Below, one piece after another: positions 6,690 through 15,357 of a DNA stretch of 64,000 nt. Position 1 is the first letter of the stretch, and each line of letters starts with the position of its first letter. The notes under the pieces were generated by a model. The model was given only the letters and a program-made list of their open reading frames with translations, ran no database searches and was not told the DNA's origin. The DNA comes from JAJZJT01 sp964610905 (GTDB taxonomy: Bacteria > Actinomycetota > Acidimicrobiia > Acidimicrobiales > RAAP-2), in NCBI GenBank assembly GCA_964610905.1, contig CAZSYT010000005.1, positions 5,401 through 69,400 of the forward strand, in the 5' to 3' direction. A program made the position numbers and the translations under genes.

Positions 6690-8309
6690 TCAGAACTCGT
6701 CCATGCCGCCGGGCATCGCCGGCGCCGACTCCTCTGGCTTGTCGACGATGACCGCCTCGGTGGTCAGGAAGAGCGCTGCGATCGAGGCTGCGTTCTGGAG
6801 CGCCGAGCGGGTCACCTTGGCCGCGTCGATGACGCCGTTGTCGAAGAGGTCGACGTACTCGCCGGTGGCGGCGTTCAGACCCTCGGTCGGCTTGGGCAGG
6901 TTCCGCACCTTGTCGACGATCACGCCACCCTCGAGGCCGGCGTTGACGGCGATCTGCTTCAAGGGCTCCTCGACGGCCCGTGCCACGATGCGCACGCCGG
7001 TGGCCTCGTCGCCCTCGAGCTTGCCGGCGGCGTCGAGCACGGCGGTCTGCGCCCGCAGCAGCGCCACGCCGCCACCGGGCACCACGCCCTCCTCGATTGC
7101 CGCCTTGGTCGTCGACACCGCGTCCTCGATCCGGTGCTTCTTCTCCTTCAGCTCGACCTCGGTGGCCGCGCCGACCTTGATGACGGCGACGCCGCCGGAC
7201 AGCTTGGCCAGGCGCTCCTGGAGCTTCTCCCGGTCGTAGTCCGAGTCGGTGTTCTCGATCTCGGTCTTGATCTGGTTGATCCGGCCCTTGATCTCGTCGT
7301 CGGAGCCGGCACCCTCCACGACGGTCGTCTCGTCCTTGGTGACGACCACCTTGCGCGCCTGGCCGAGCAGGTCGAGCCCGATGTTCTCGAGCTTCAGCCC
7401 CACCTCCTCGGTGACCACCTGGCCGCCGGTGAGGATGGCGATGTCCTGCAGCATGGCCTTGCGGCGCTCCCCGAACCCGGGAGCTTTGACGGCGACGCTG
7501 CGGAAGGTGCCGCGGATCTTGTTGACGACGAGGGTGGCCAGTGCCTCGCCCTCGACGTCCTCGGCCACGATCACGAGCGGCTTGCCCGCCTGCATGACCT
7601 TCTCGAGCACGGGGAGGAGGTCGCGCACGGCCGAGATCTTCGAGCCGACGAGGAGCACGTACGCGTCCTCGAGAACTGCCTCCATACGCTCCGGGTCGGT
7701 GACGAAGTAGGGGGAGATGTAGCCCTTGTCGAAGCGCATCCCCTCCACCAGGTCCATGTCCATGCCGAAGGTCTGCGACTCCTCGACGGTGATCACGCCG
7801 TCCTTGCCGACCTTGTCGATGGCCTCGGAGATCATCTCGCCGATCTCCGTGTCCGCCGCCGAGATGGAGGCCACCTGGGCGATCTGGCTCTTCGAGTCGG
7901 TCTCGCGGGCGATCTCCCGCAGCGAGGTCACCGCTGCCTCGACACCGGCCTCGATGCCCTTCTTGAGCGACATCGGGTTGGCACCGGCTGCGACGTTGCG
8001 CAGGCCCTCGTGGACCATGGCCCAGGCCAGCACGGTCGCCGTGGTCGTCCCGTCACCGGCGACGTCGTCGGTCTTCTTGGCGACCTCCTTGACGAGCTCG
8101 GCGCCGATCTTCTCGAAGGGGTCCTCGAGCTCGATGTCCTTGGCGATCGACACGCCGTCGTTGGTGATCGTCGGCGCGCCCCACTTCTTGTCGAGGACGA
8201 CGTTGCGGCCCTTCGGACCGAGGGTGACGCGCACCGCATCGGCGAGCTTGTTCATCCCGCTCTCGAGGGACCGGCGGGCCTCCTCGTCGAAGGTGATCAA
8301 CTTGGCCAT
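6690..8309 (-). CDS. groEL: chaperonin GroEL
   Basis: A full-length 539-residue 60-kDa chaperonin forming the ATP-driven folding chamber in the cytoplasm. Characteristic segments are LGPKGRNVVLDKKWGAPTI, the ATP-binding GDGTTTATVLA, the apical-domain GFGERRKAMLQDIA and the C-terminal VVPGGGVALL. The tail is a short MPGGMDEF rather than a long GGM repeat. The ATG at 8309 is preceded by GGAGGA at good spacing. A perfect CIRCE element lies 62 bases upstream, so HrcA-type heat-shock control is expected. There is no groES beside it, which suggests a stand-alone groEL, common in actinobacteria where a second copy sits with groES. Confidence 0.98.
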   Translation of the reverse strand: MAKLITFDEEARRSLESGMNKLADAVRVTLGPKGRNVVLDKKWGAPTITNDGVSIAKDIELEDPFEKIGAELVKEVAKKTDDVAGDGTTTATVLAWAMVHEGLRNVAAGANPMSLKKGIEAGVEAAVTSLREIARETDSKSQIAQVASISAADTEIGEMISEAIDKVGKDGVITVEESQTFGMDMDLVEGMRFDKGYISPYFVTDPERMEAVLEDAYVLLVGSKISAVRDLLPVLEKVMQAGKPLVIVAEDVEGEALATLVVNKIRGTFRSVAVKAPGFGERRKAMLQDIAILTGGQVVTEEVGLKLENIGLDLLGQARKVVVTKDETTVVEGAGSDDEIKGRINQIKTEIENTDSDYDREKLQERLAKLSGGVAVIKVGAATEVELKEKKHRIEDAVSTTKAAIEEGVVPGGGVALLRAQTAVLDAAGKLEGDEATGVRIVARAVEEPLKQIAVNAGLEGGVIVDKVRNLPKPTEGLNAATGEYVDLFDNGVIDAAKVTRSALQNAASIAALFLTTEAVIVDKPEESAPAMPGGMDEF

Positions 8310-8370
8310 CAGGTGTTCCTCCGTGGTCGTTCGTCGGCGACCCGCTGACGGGCGCCCTTGGTCGAAGTCG

Positions 8371-8397
8371 TTAGCACTCTGCGCTGTCGAGTGCTAA
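8371..8397 (-). promoter_or_regulatory. CIRCE operator (HrcA binding site)
   Basis: TTAGCACTC-N9-GAGTGCTAA, an exact match to the consensus CIRCE inverted repeat including the 9-base spacer. It lies in the leader of groEL, 62 bases upstream of its start, so HrcA would repress groEL and release it on heat shock. The hrcA gene is not in this window. Confidence 0.97.
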
Positions 8398-8428
8398 CAG
8401 CAAACCACGATCCGACGGAGGATGCAAC

Positions 8429-8445
8429 CGCGCCCCGGGGGCGCG
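8429..8445 (-). terminator. possible hairpin after the sulfur-carrier gene
   Basis: A perfect 8-bp inverted repeat with a one-base centre (CGCGCCCC, G, GGGGCGCG), 25 bases past the stop of the MoaD/ThiS-like gene and before the groEL promoter. It would separate the threonine synthase operon from groEL. Support is structural only. Confidence 0.45.
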
Positions 8446-8470
8446 ACGGCCCCTGGTGGCGGCGCGGGCC

Positions 8471-8746
8471 TCAGCCCCCGGCGACGGCGGGGACGATGGA
8501 GACCGTCTGCCCGTCGCCGACCGGCGTGGCCAGCCCGTCGAGGAAGCGGACGTCCTCGTCGGAGACGAACACGTTGACGAAGCGCCGGAGCTGGCCGGCC
8601 TCGTCGAAGATGCGCTCGGCGAACCCGGGGTGGGCGGCGTCCAGCGCTTTCAGCACCTCGCCGACCGTCGCCCCGTCGACGGCGACCTCGCCGGCGCCAC
8701 CGGTCAGGGTGCGCAGCTGGGTGGGGACACGGATCTTCACGCTCAT
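8471..8746 (-). CDS. MoaD/ThiS-family sulfur carrier protein
   Basis: A 91-residue beta-grasp protein. It begins MSVKIRVPTQLRTLTGG and ends PAVAGG; the free C-terminal Gly-Gly is the site adenylated and converted to a thiocarboxylate in MoaD, ThiS and CysO carriers. VDGATVGEVLKALDAAHPG is the usual helix region of this fold. Its ATG overlaps the threonine synthase stop in TGATG, so the two are translated together. A separate MoaD for molybdopterin synthase exists at 46048-46290, so this carrier probably serves amino-acid sulfur transfer, as CysO does. That role is inference from context. Confidence 0.88.
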   Translation of the reverse strand: MSVKIRVPTQLRTLTGGAGEVAVDGATVGEVLKALDAAHPGFAERIFDEAGQLRRFVNVFVSDEDVRFLDGLATPVGDGQTVSIVPAVAGG

Positions 8747-10047
8747 CAGGCACTCCTCGGTGCGTCGGTGCCGTCGGTGCCGTGGGTGCCGTCGGCAGCA
8801 GGTTGATCGGGCTCGGCGCCGAGGTCGACGGCAGCGTCGAAGGCTTCGAGGGTCGCCGCGATCGTAGCGGTCGGTCCCACCACGCCGGTCAGGGCTTCGA
8901 CCGTCTTCAAGCCGTGACCGGTCACGAGGGCGACGACCCGCTCGTCGGCGCGGACCACGCCCTCCGCTGCGAGCTTGGCGAGGGTGGCGATGGTGACCCC
9001 ACCGGCCGTCTCGGCGAAGATCCCCTCGGTGCGGGCCAGGAGGCGGATGCCGTCGAGCACCTCGTCGTCGGTGACCGCGCCGCACGCACCGCCCGAGCGC
9101 CGGATCGCCTCGAGGGCGTACCACCCGTCCGCCGGGTTGCCGCTGGCCAGCGACTTGGCGATCGTGTGGGGCTTGACCGGGCGCACGGCATCGGCCCCCT
9201 CGGCGAAGGCGGTCGCCACCGGCGCGCACCCGGCGGCCTGTGCCCCCGAGATCCGCACCGACGGCTCGCCGTCGAGCAGGCCGACCTTCACCAGCTCCTC
9301 GAAACCCTTGGCGACCTTGGTGAGCTGGCTCCCCGAGGCGACCGGCACCACGACGTGGTCGGGAGCCTGCCACCCGAGCTGCTCGGCGACCTCGAACGCA
9401 AGCGTCTTCGAGCCCTCGGCGTAGTAGGTGCGGACGTTGACGTTGACGAACGCCCACGACGGGTGCTCGCTGGTGAGCTCGGCGCACAGCCGGTTGACGT
9501 CGTCGTAGGTGCCCTCGACGGAGACCACCCGCCCGCCGTAGACGGCGGTCATGGTCACCTTTGCCCGCTCGAGGTCGGCCGGGATGAGGACCACCGACTC
9601 CATGCCGGCCCGCGCCGCGTGGGCGGCGACCGAATTGGCCAGGTTGCCGGTCGACGCGCAGGCGGCCACCTTGAAGCCGAGCTGGCGGGCCTTGGTCAAC
9701 GCCACCGACACCACGCGGTCCTTGAACGACCCGGTGGGGTTGGCCGTGTCGTCCTTGATCCACAGCTCGCCCAGACCGAGCTCGGCGGCCAGCCGATCGG
9801 CCCGGACCAGGGGGGTAAAGCCGGCCCCGAGGTCTACCGGGGCGGAGTCCGCCACCGGCAGGAGGTCGTGGTAGCGCCAGATGGTGCGCGGCCCGGCGGC
9901 GATGCGCTCGCGGGTGACCACCGCGGCGATCCGCTCGTAGTCGTAGGTGACCTCGAGCGGCCCGAAGCAGTAGTCGCACACGTGGAGCGCCTCGACGGGA
10001 TAGGCGCGTCCGCACTCACGACAGCGCAGTCCAGATACGAAGTCCAC
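8746..10047 (-). CDS. thrC: threonine synthase (PLP enzyme with N-terminal zinc ribbon)
   Basis: A 433-residue fold-type II PLP enzyme. The N-terminus holds a zinc ribbon (Cys9/Cys12 and Cys24/Cys27). The PLP lysine is Lys109 in NPTGSFKDR, followed by ASTGNLANSVAAHAARAG. Threonine synthase converts O-phosphohomoserine to threonine. The C-terminus ends in a short Gly/Thr/Asp-rich tail. The GTG start at 10047 is preceded by GAGGAGG. Overlap with the downstream sulfur-carrier start (TGATG) raises the alternative that this enzyme also, or instead, uses a protein thiocarboxylate for a sulfur-containing product; sequence alone cannot decide. Confidence 0.88.
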   Translation of the reverse strand: MDFVSGLRCRECGRAYPVEALHVCDYCFGPLEVTYDYERIAAVVTRERIAAGPRTIWRYHDLLPVADSAPVDLGAGFTPLVRADRLAAELGLGELWIKDDTANPTGSFKDRVVSVALTKARQLGFKVAACASTGNLANSVAAHAARAGMESVVLIPADLERAKVTMTAVYGGRVVSVEGTYDDVNRLCAELTSEHPSWAFVNVNVRTYYAEGSKTLAFEVAEQLGWQAPDHVVVPVASGSQLTKVAKGFEELVKVGLLDGEPSVRISGAQAAGCAPVATAFAEGADAVRPVKPHTIAKSLASGNPADGWYALEAIRRSGGACGAVTDDEVLDGIRLLARTEGIFAETAGGVTIATLAKLAAEGVVRADERVVALVTGHGLKTVEALTGVVGPTATIAATLEAFDAAVDLGAEPDQPAADGTHGTDGTDAPRSA

Positions 10048-10227
10048 GTGGCCTCCTCATCGATCGGGCATTGGCACCTGGCAGGGGGCCTGCTCCAGGG
10101 GAGCGGGGTCTGCTGGTTGCCGCGGCGTCTTCGGGCCCGTCCCTCGGCCGCTCTGGATGATGTCTCTATGGTGGACGATATGGGCTGGTCACGTCAATGC
10201 AGACCGGCGCCCTCGGCGTGCCCCCCT

Positions 10228-11154
10228 ATGCTCCAGGCGGTGAACGACGAGCGTGCCGTGGAGGCCGTCCGCGCTCCGGCGACCGCCGGCCCGGTCTACC
10301 CGCTCGGGTCGTTCGACGTCCTGGCCCTCGCGGACCGGCTGGACGGGCGCCGGTTGTCGGTGTGCATCCCCGCTCGTGACGAGGCCTCGACGGTGGGACG
10401 GATCGTGGCCGCGCTCGTCTCGTCGCTGACCCTCGACGGCGGGGGCGTGCCGCTGGTTCACGAGGTGCTGGTGGTGGACGACGGGTCACGGGACGCCACC
10501 GCGCGCGTGGCGCGCGACGCCGGTGCCCGGGTGGTGACCTGCGACGAGGACACGACGCTCGCCGGCGGACCTCCCGGCATCCGGTCCGAGGGATCCGGCT
10601 CGCAACCCGGGTCCCCGGCTCGGCCGGGCTTCGGCGGGAAGGGACAGGCCATGCGAGCCGGGCTCGAGGCCGCCGACGGCGACCTCGTGGCGTTCGTCGA
10701 CGGCGACGTCTCGAACTTCCACGCCGGCTTCGTCGTCGGGCTCCTCGGGCCGCTGCTCGAGGACGACTCGGTCCTGCTCGTGAAGGGGTTCTACGAACGC
10801 CCGCTCCACGGGGCCCCCGGCCAGGGCGGCCGCGTGACGGAGCTGGTCGCCCGCCCGGTCATCGAGCTGCTCTTCCCCGAGCTCGCCGGGGTGCGCCAGC
10901 CCCTGGCCGGCGAGACGGCCGCACCGCGCTGGGTGCTCGAGAAGTGCGGCCTCGACGACGGGTACGCCGTCGAGCTCGGCCTGCTCGTCGACGTGGCGAC
11001 GCGCTTCGGTGCCGAGGTGATCGCCCAGGTCGACCTGGGCGTCCGAGTCCACCGGAACCGACCGCTCGACGAGCTCCGCCCCCAGGCGACCGACATCCTG
11101 CGGGCCGCCCTCGAACGCAGCGAGCACCTGGGGACAGTCACCACGAGCGACTGA
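10228..11154 (+). CDS. gpgS: glucosyl-3-phosphoglycerate synthase
   Basis: A GT81-family glycosyltransferase that joins NDP-glucose and 3-phosphoglycerate, the first step towards glucosylglycerate and methylglucose lipopolysaccharides. About 308 residues from the ATG at 10228; a GTG at 10240 and earlier ATGs are possible and no Shine-Dalgarno decides. Features are the nucleotide-sugar region LSVCIPARDEASTVG, VVDDGSRDAT, the metal site FVDGDVSNFH, and the family-specific VLLVKGFYERPL, GRVTELVARPVIELLFPEL, QPLAGE and GYAVELGLLVDVATR. A Gly/Pro/Ser-rich insert interrupts the segment before GGKGQAMRAGL. It lies next to trehalose-type genes, which suggests a compatible-solute neighbourhood. Confidence 0.88.
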   Translation: MLQAVNDERAVEAVRAPATAGPVYPLGSFDVLALADRLDGRRLSVCIPARDEASTVGRIVAALVSSLTLDGGGVPLVHEVLVVDDGSRDATARVARDAGARVVTCDEDTTLAGGPPGIRSEGSGSQPGSPARPGFGGKGQAMRAGLEAADGDLVAFVDGDVSNFHAGFVVGLLGPLLEDDSVLLVKGFYERPLHGAPGQGGRVTELVARPVIELLFPELAGVRQPLAGETAAPRWVLEKCGLDDGYAVELGLLVDVATRFGAEVIAQVDLGVRVHRNRPLDELRPQATDILRAALERSEHLGTVTTSD

Positions 11155-11293
11155 CCCCGCCCGAGGTCCCCTCGGCCGGGCACCCCCTCGAGCCGACCCC
11201 CCTCGAGCCGACCGCCCACGTTTCGCGCCGCCGACGCCGCGCCCCCGGCGCTCCTGCCACCGGAGGAGGCTGCGCCGACTAGCGTCGTCTGCC

Positions 11294-12808
11294 ATGGCAG
11301 GTGGCCTCCCGCCCGGTCCGGGCAAGACCCCCTCGACCCCCACGACCGCCCCCAGAGCCGCTCGGAACGGTGCCCCGACGGTCGGCGCGCTCCCCCGGGC
11401 CGACGCCGGCGCCGACCTCGGCGACGTCGTCTTCGTGTCCAACCGCGGGCCGCTCTCCTTCCGGTTCGAAGGTGGCGAGCCCGTCGCCGGCGTCACCGCA
11501 GGAGGGCTCGCGGGGTCGCTCCACCCGCTGGTGGCCGGCACCGGAGCGACCTGGGTCGCCTGCGCCCTCACCGACGCCGACCGGGCAGCAGCCGCGGCCG
11601 GGCTCATGCACGACCCGGGGTTCCGCATCGAGCTCGTCGACTTCGAGCCCGACGTCTACCGGATGGCCTACGACGTGGTCTCCAACGCCACCTTGTGGTT
11701 CTGCCACCACCACCTCTTCGACGGAGCTCGCCGGCCGCGCTCCGACCGCCGGTGGGCCGAGGCGTGGGAGTCCTACGAGGCCTACAACAGGCTCTTCGCC
11801 GAGCGCGTCGCCGCAGTCGCCCCCGAGGGGGGCCGCGTGCTCGTGCAGGACTACCACCTGACGCTGGTCGGAGCGGAGCTGGCGCGGTCACGGCCTGACC
11901 TGACCGCCGTGCACTTCACCCACACCCCGTTCGCCGACCCGTCCGTGCTCCGCATGTTGCCCGACGGCGTCCGGGCCGTCCTCCTCGACGGGATGGCCGC
12001 CTACCGGACGTGCGGGTTCCATTCGCCGCGCTGGGCCGCCGCGTACCGCGCCTGCCAGCGGGAACGGGTGCGCGGCCGGGGACACGACGCGGGTCCTGCC
12101 GGCGCTCCGGCGTTCGTCTCCCCGCTCGGGACGGATGCCGACCGGCTCACCGCGAGCGCCCACGGCGACGCCGTGGAGGCTGCGGGCGCCGTGCTCGACG
12201 AGCTGGTGGGGACCGATCGCCAGCTCGTCGTCAGGGTGGACCGGATGGAGCTGTCCAAGAACCTCCTCCGCGGGTTCTGGGCCTTCGACGAGCTGCTCGA
12301 GCAGGAGCCCGAGCGCCGGGAGCGGGTGGTCTTCCTCGCCCTCGCCTACCCGTCCCGCCAGGGACTGGCCGAGTACCTCGCCTACCAGAACGAGGTCGAG
12401 GCGACGGTGGAGCGGATCAACGAGCGGTGGGGGACGCCGGGCTGGACGCCGATCGTCCTCGAGGTCGAGGACGACTACCCGCGATCGCTCGCTGCTCTGA
12501 AGCGCTACGACGTGCTGCTCGTCAACCCCGTCCGCGACGGCATGAACCTGGTCGCCAAGGAGGGACCGCTCCTCAACCGACGTGACGGGGTCCTCGTCCT
12601 GTCGCGCGAAGCGGGGGCGTTCGACGAGCTCGGTCCGGCGTGCGTGGGCGTCAACCCCTTCGACGTGACCGCGACCGCCCAGGCGCTCGCCACCGCGTTG
12701 GACGCCGGTGCCGCAGAGCGGCGTGCGTGGGCGGAGCGGCTCCGAGCGATCGTGCGCGAGCGTCCGCCCGCGGCGTGGCTGGCCGACCAGCTCGGCGCCG
12801 CGGACTGA
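11294..12808 (+). CDS. otsA: GT20 glycosyltransferase, trehalose-6-phosphate synthase-like
   Basis: A 504-residue GT20 enzyme, predicted to transfer glucose from a nucleotide sugar to glucose-6-phosphate. An unstructured N-terminus of about 45 residues precedes VVFVSNRGPLSF and GVTAGGLAGSL. VLVQDYHLTLVG, the UDP-sugar-binding RVDRMELSKNLLRGF and the loop NPVRDGMNLVAKEG follow. The third motif differs from the classical RxDYxKG by an insertion, so the protein belongs to a divergent actinobacterial branch and its acceptor should not be assumed. The convergent otsB-like gene begins 21 bases away, which supports a trehalose pathway. Confidence 0.85.
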   Translation: MAGGLPPGPGKTPSTPTTAPRAARNGAPTVGALPRADAGADLGDVVFVSNRGPLSFRFEGGEPVAGVTAGGLAGSLHPLVAGTGATWVACALTDADRAAAAAGLMHDPGFRIELVDFEPDVYRMAYDVVSNATLWFCHHHLFDGARRPRSDRRWAEAWESYEAYNRLFAERVAAVAPEGGRVLVQDYHLTLVGAELARSRPDLTAVHFTHTPFADPSVLRMLPDGVRAVLLDGMAAYRTCGFHSPRWAAAYRACQRERVRGRGHDAGPAGAPAFVSPLGTDADRLTASAHGDAVEAAGAVLDELVGTDRQLVVRVDRMELSKNLLRGFWAFDELLEQEPERRERVVFLALAYPSRQGLAEYLAYQNEVEATVERINERWGTPGWTPIVLEVEDDYPRSLAALKRYDVLLVNPVRDGMNLVAKEGPLLNRRDGVLVLSREAGAFDELGPACVGVNPFDVTATAQALATALDAGAAERRAWAERLRAIVRERPPAAWLADQLGAAD

Positions 12809-12829
12809 CGGCCGCGCAGGCCCCGCGGG

Positions 12830-13615
12830 TCACCGACCGCCGGCGCTCGCTTCGGCCAAGCTTGTGAGCAGGGCCAATGCCCCGGCGGGCCCGTCGACCG
12901 TCAGGTCGGCGGCGGCGGCCACCTCGGGGGCGCTCTCCGCGTCGACCACGGCGACCTTCACCGTGCGGACACCGCGCCGCGCGTGGCGGTCGAGGGCGGA
13001 GAAGGCAGGGAGGTCGCCGACGTCGTCCCCCAAGAAGCAGGCGCTCGCGCACCCCTCCACGAGCGCCTCGGTTGCCGAGCCCTTGTCGACGGCGAGCGGG
13101 GGCCGGAGCTCGACGCTCATCCTGCCTTCGTGGACGGCGAGCCCCGACGCCGCCGCCACGGCGGCCGCGCCGGCACGCACGTCGGGCTCGAGCGCAGGTG
13201 CCCGGCGCCAGTGGACGGTGACCGTGAGGCCCTTCTCCTCCACGTCGGCTCGTGGGGGGAGGGCGCCCCGCAGCCGCTCGGCCGCTCGGGCGACCGTGGC
13301 CCGCCACTCGGCGGCACCCGGTTCGACGACGACGCGGCCGCCGCCGGCGGCGTGCTCGAGCCCGTAGAGACCGGCGACGTATACCCCGTCGGGAGGGCCC
13401 AGCCGATCGAGCAGGTAGGCGACCGGTCGACCCGACACCACGCCCACCCGTCGGAAGCGGCGGGCGAGCTCGGCGAGGACGTCGGTCACGCCCGGCAGCG
13501 GGCGTGCCGTTGACGGGTCGGCGACGATCGGTGCGAGGGTGCCGTCGAAGTCGGTCAGGACGGCGGCGGTCTCGGGGTCGGCGGCGAGCGGCGCGAGCCG
13601 GGCGTCGAGGACCAC
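12830..13615 (-). CDS. otsB: trehalose-6-phosphate phosphatase-like HAD hydrolase
   Basis: A 261-residue HAD-superfamily phosphatase. The nucleophile motif is LTDFDGTLAPI near residue 21, followed by VGVVSGRPVAYLLDRL, GLYGLEHA, the substrate-binding EEKGLTVTVHWRRAP, the Lys motif AVDKGSATEAL and the metal motif FLGDDVGDLPAF. This order matches trehalose-phosphatases, which release trehalose from its 6-phosphate. It faces the otsA-like gene tail to tail. The GTG start at 13615 follows the stop of the upstream LytR_C gene by 3 bases, so it is probably co-transcribed with that envelope gene. Confidence 0.9.
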   Translation of the reverse strand: MVLDARLAPLAADPETAAVLTDFDGTLAPIVADPSTARPLPGVTDVLAELARRFRRVGVVSGRPVAYLLDRLGPPDGVYVAGLYGLEHAAGGGRVVVEPGAAEWRATVARAAERLRGALPPRADVEEKGLTVTVHWRRAPALEPDVRAGAAAVAAASGLAVHEGRMSVELRPPLAVDKGSATEALVEGCASACFLGDDVGDLPAFSALDRHARRGVRTVKVAVVDAESAPEVAAAADLTVDGPAGALALLTSLAEASAGGR

Positions 13616-13618
13616 CCG

Positions 13619-14233
13619 TCAGCCGCGGCGGGCGACCGTCGTCGTGGTCGGCGGTGTCGTCGTCGTGGTGGTCGGCGGGTTCGACGCGAGGTCGGGACCG
13701 GCGACGACGACGACCTTCGCGGACCCGACCGTCGCTACGGGCACGCCCGCCGTGTAGGGCGCGACGATGCCCGAGGCGAGCCCGAGGGCGGCAGCCACTG
13801 CAGCGGCAGGCTGCTCGAAGCCGGCGACGTAGTAGACCATCGACTTGGTCACCTGCGCGGTGGCGTTGACGGCTGCCAGCGTTCCCCAGCCATCGGCCTT
13901 GAGGGTCGTCGTGGTCCGTCCTGCGAGCCCGTTGACCTGGGTCCCGTTCGCCACGAGGACCGTGACCGAGCTTGGCGGGATGGTCGTCGTGGTGGTCGGT
14001 GGGACCGTCGTCGCCGGCGCGTGGGCGGCGGCGGGTCGCGGCACCGGAGCGCCCGAGCGGCCCGTCCGCGACGCCACGGGCGTGGCGCCCACTTTTCCGA
14101 GCAGGGCGGCGGTCACCACGACGAAGAGCGCGAGCACGACGACCGCCCGCCCGACGGGCAACGGGTCGACGACCCGGCCGTCGCGAGCACGGGAGCGCGA
14201 CCGCCCAGGGCCGCCAGCGAGATCGTCGGGCAC
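13619..14233 (-). CDS. membrane-anchored LytR_C domain protein
   Basis: A 204-residue protein. A cytoplasmic basic N-terminus of about 28 residues is followed by one membrane helix (AVVVLALFVVVTAALLG), a Pro/Thr-rich extracellular linker (TTVPPTTTTTIPP) and a LytR_C domain starting SVTVLVANGTQVNGLAG. The domain is normally attached to LytR-CpsA-Psr wall-polymer ligases, but here it is alone and ends in a second Thr/Pro-rich tail (PPTTTTTTPPTTTT). It likely acts at the cell wall, possibly as a peptidoglycan or glycopolymer-binding module. The gene is 3 bases upstream of otsB on the same strand. Confidence 0.83.
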   Translation of the reverse strand: MPDDLAGGPGRSRSRARDGRVVDPLPVGRAVVVLALFVVVTAALLGKVGATPVASRTGRSGAPVPRPAAAHAPATTVPPTTTTTIPPSSVTVLVANGTQVNGLAGRTTTTLKADGWGTLAAVNATAQVTKSMVYYVAGFEQPAAAVAAALGLASGIVAPYTAGVPVATVGSAKVVVVAGPDLASNPPTTTTTTPPTTTTVARRG

Positions 14234-14364
14234 TGCCGGTCAGCCTGCCAACCAGCGGCCGGCGATGCAAGCACTGGTGCCGGCGGCGCGCCGGAGGAGC
14301 GCGGGCATCCGCCGCTCGGCTGGCACCTCGGTGGGCGAGCTGCGCCCGCTGCGGCCGGCGTCGC

Positions 14365-15357
14365 TCAGCGTGGCGCGTCTCCCCTGCGGTACTCGCGGGT
14401 CAGCTCGTCGAGCCGGCGCAGGACGTCGTCGGACAGCTCGAGCTCGGTCGCGGCGAGGCTCGCGGCGAGCTGCTCGGGCCGGCTGGCGCCGACGATCGGC
14501 GCGGTCACCGCCGGGTTGGCGAGGACCCAGGCGACCGACAGGGTGACCAGGGGGACGCCGACGTCCTCGGCGACGGCGCGCAGCTCCTCGACGGTGTCGA
14601 ACTGGCGGTCGTGCCAGTAGCGCTCCTGGTAGAAGGAGCCGGCCGTGCCCAGGGTGAAACGGGTGCCCTCGGGCGGCGCCGACGAACGATCGTGCTTCCC
14701 CGACAGGAGCCCGCCGGCGATCGGGTTGTAGGGGATGACCCCGATGCCCTCCTGCTCGCACAGCGGCAGCAGCTCGCGCTCGAACTGGCGGAAGAGGAGG
14801 TTGAAGCGGGGCTGCACCGAGTCGAACCGGACGAGGCCGAGGGCCTCGCTCCGGCCGATCGCCCGGGCGACCTGGTAGGCGAGGAAGTTCGAGCACCCGA
14901 CGTAGCGCACCTTGCCCGAGTGGACGAGGTCGTCGAGCGCGGAGAGCGTCTCGTCGATGGGAGTGCGCGGGTCGGGCCCGTGGAGCTGGTAGAGGTCGAT
15001 GTAGTCGGTGCCGAGGCGCCGGAGCGACCCCTCGACGGCGTCGAGGACGTGCTTGCGCGAGTTGCCCTGCTCCCAGGCGGCCTCGCCCATCTGTCCGGCG
15101 CACTTGGTGGCCACGATGAACCGGTCGCGCTTGCCCCGGAGCCACCGTCCGAGGATCTCCTCGGTGCGACCGGCCGTCGGCAGGCCTCCACCCAGCGGGT
15201 AGACGTCGGCGGTGTCGATGAAGGTGACTCCGGCCTCGTCGGCTCGGTCGAGGATTCCGACCGCGGCCTCCTCGTCGCACTGGAACCCGAAGGTCATCGT
15301 GCCGAGGCACAGCTCGGAGACGAGCAGTCCCGTCCTTCCCAGTCGTACGTGGTCCAT
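14365..15357 (-). CDS. aldo/keto reductase
   Basis: A 330-residue NADPH-dependent oxidoreductase of the AKR superfamily (TIM barrel). From the ATG at 15357: VRLGRTGLLVSELCLGTMTFG, FIDTADVYPLGG with the catalytic Asp and Tyr, IVATKCAGQMG with the Lys, YIDLYQLHGPDP with the His, and the NADP-binding PIVGASRPEQLAASLAA at the C-terminus. The length is typical of the YghZ/Tas-like group. Substrate unknown. It is monocistronic, next to tRNA-Thr; the 130 bases between it and the LytR_C gene hold no gene. Confidence 0.92.
   Translation of the reverse strand: MDHVRLGRTGLLVSELCLGTMTFGFQCDEEAAVGILDRADEAGVTFIDTADVYPLGGGLPTAGRTEEILGRWLRGKRDRFIVATKCAGQMGEAAWEQGNSRKHVLDAVEGSLRRLGTDYIDLYQLHGPDPRTPIDETLSALDDLVHSGKVRYVGCSNFLAYQVARAIGRSEALGLVRFDSVQPRFNLLFRQFERELLPLCEQEGIGVIPYNPIAGGLLSGKHDRSSAPPEGTRFTLGTAGSFYQERYWHDRQFDTVEELRAVAEDVGVPLVTLSVAWVLANPAVTAPIVGASRPEQLAASLAATELELSDDVLRRLDELTREYRRGDAPR

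Noticed and set aside
6333..8348. Long plus-strand frame opposite groEL
   Set aside because: A shadow of groEL, with His/Leu/Asp-rich low-information translation and no start signal.
8310..8470. A groES gene next to groEL
   Set aside because: The space holds only the groEL leader, the CIRCE and a short hairpin; no frame resembles the 10-kDa co-chaperonin.
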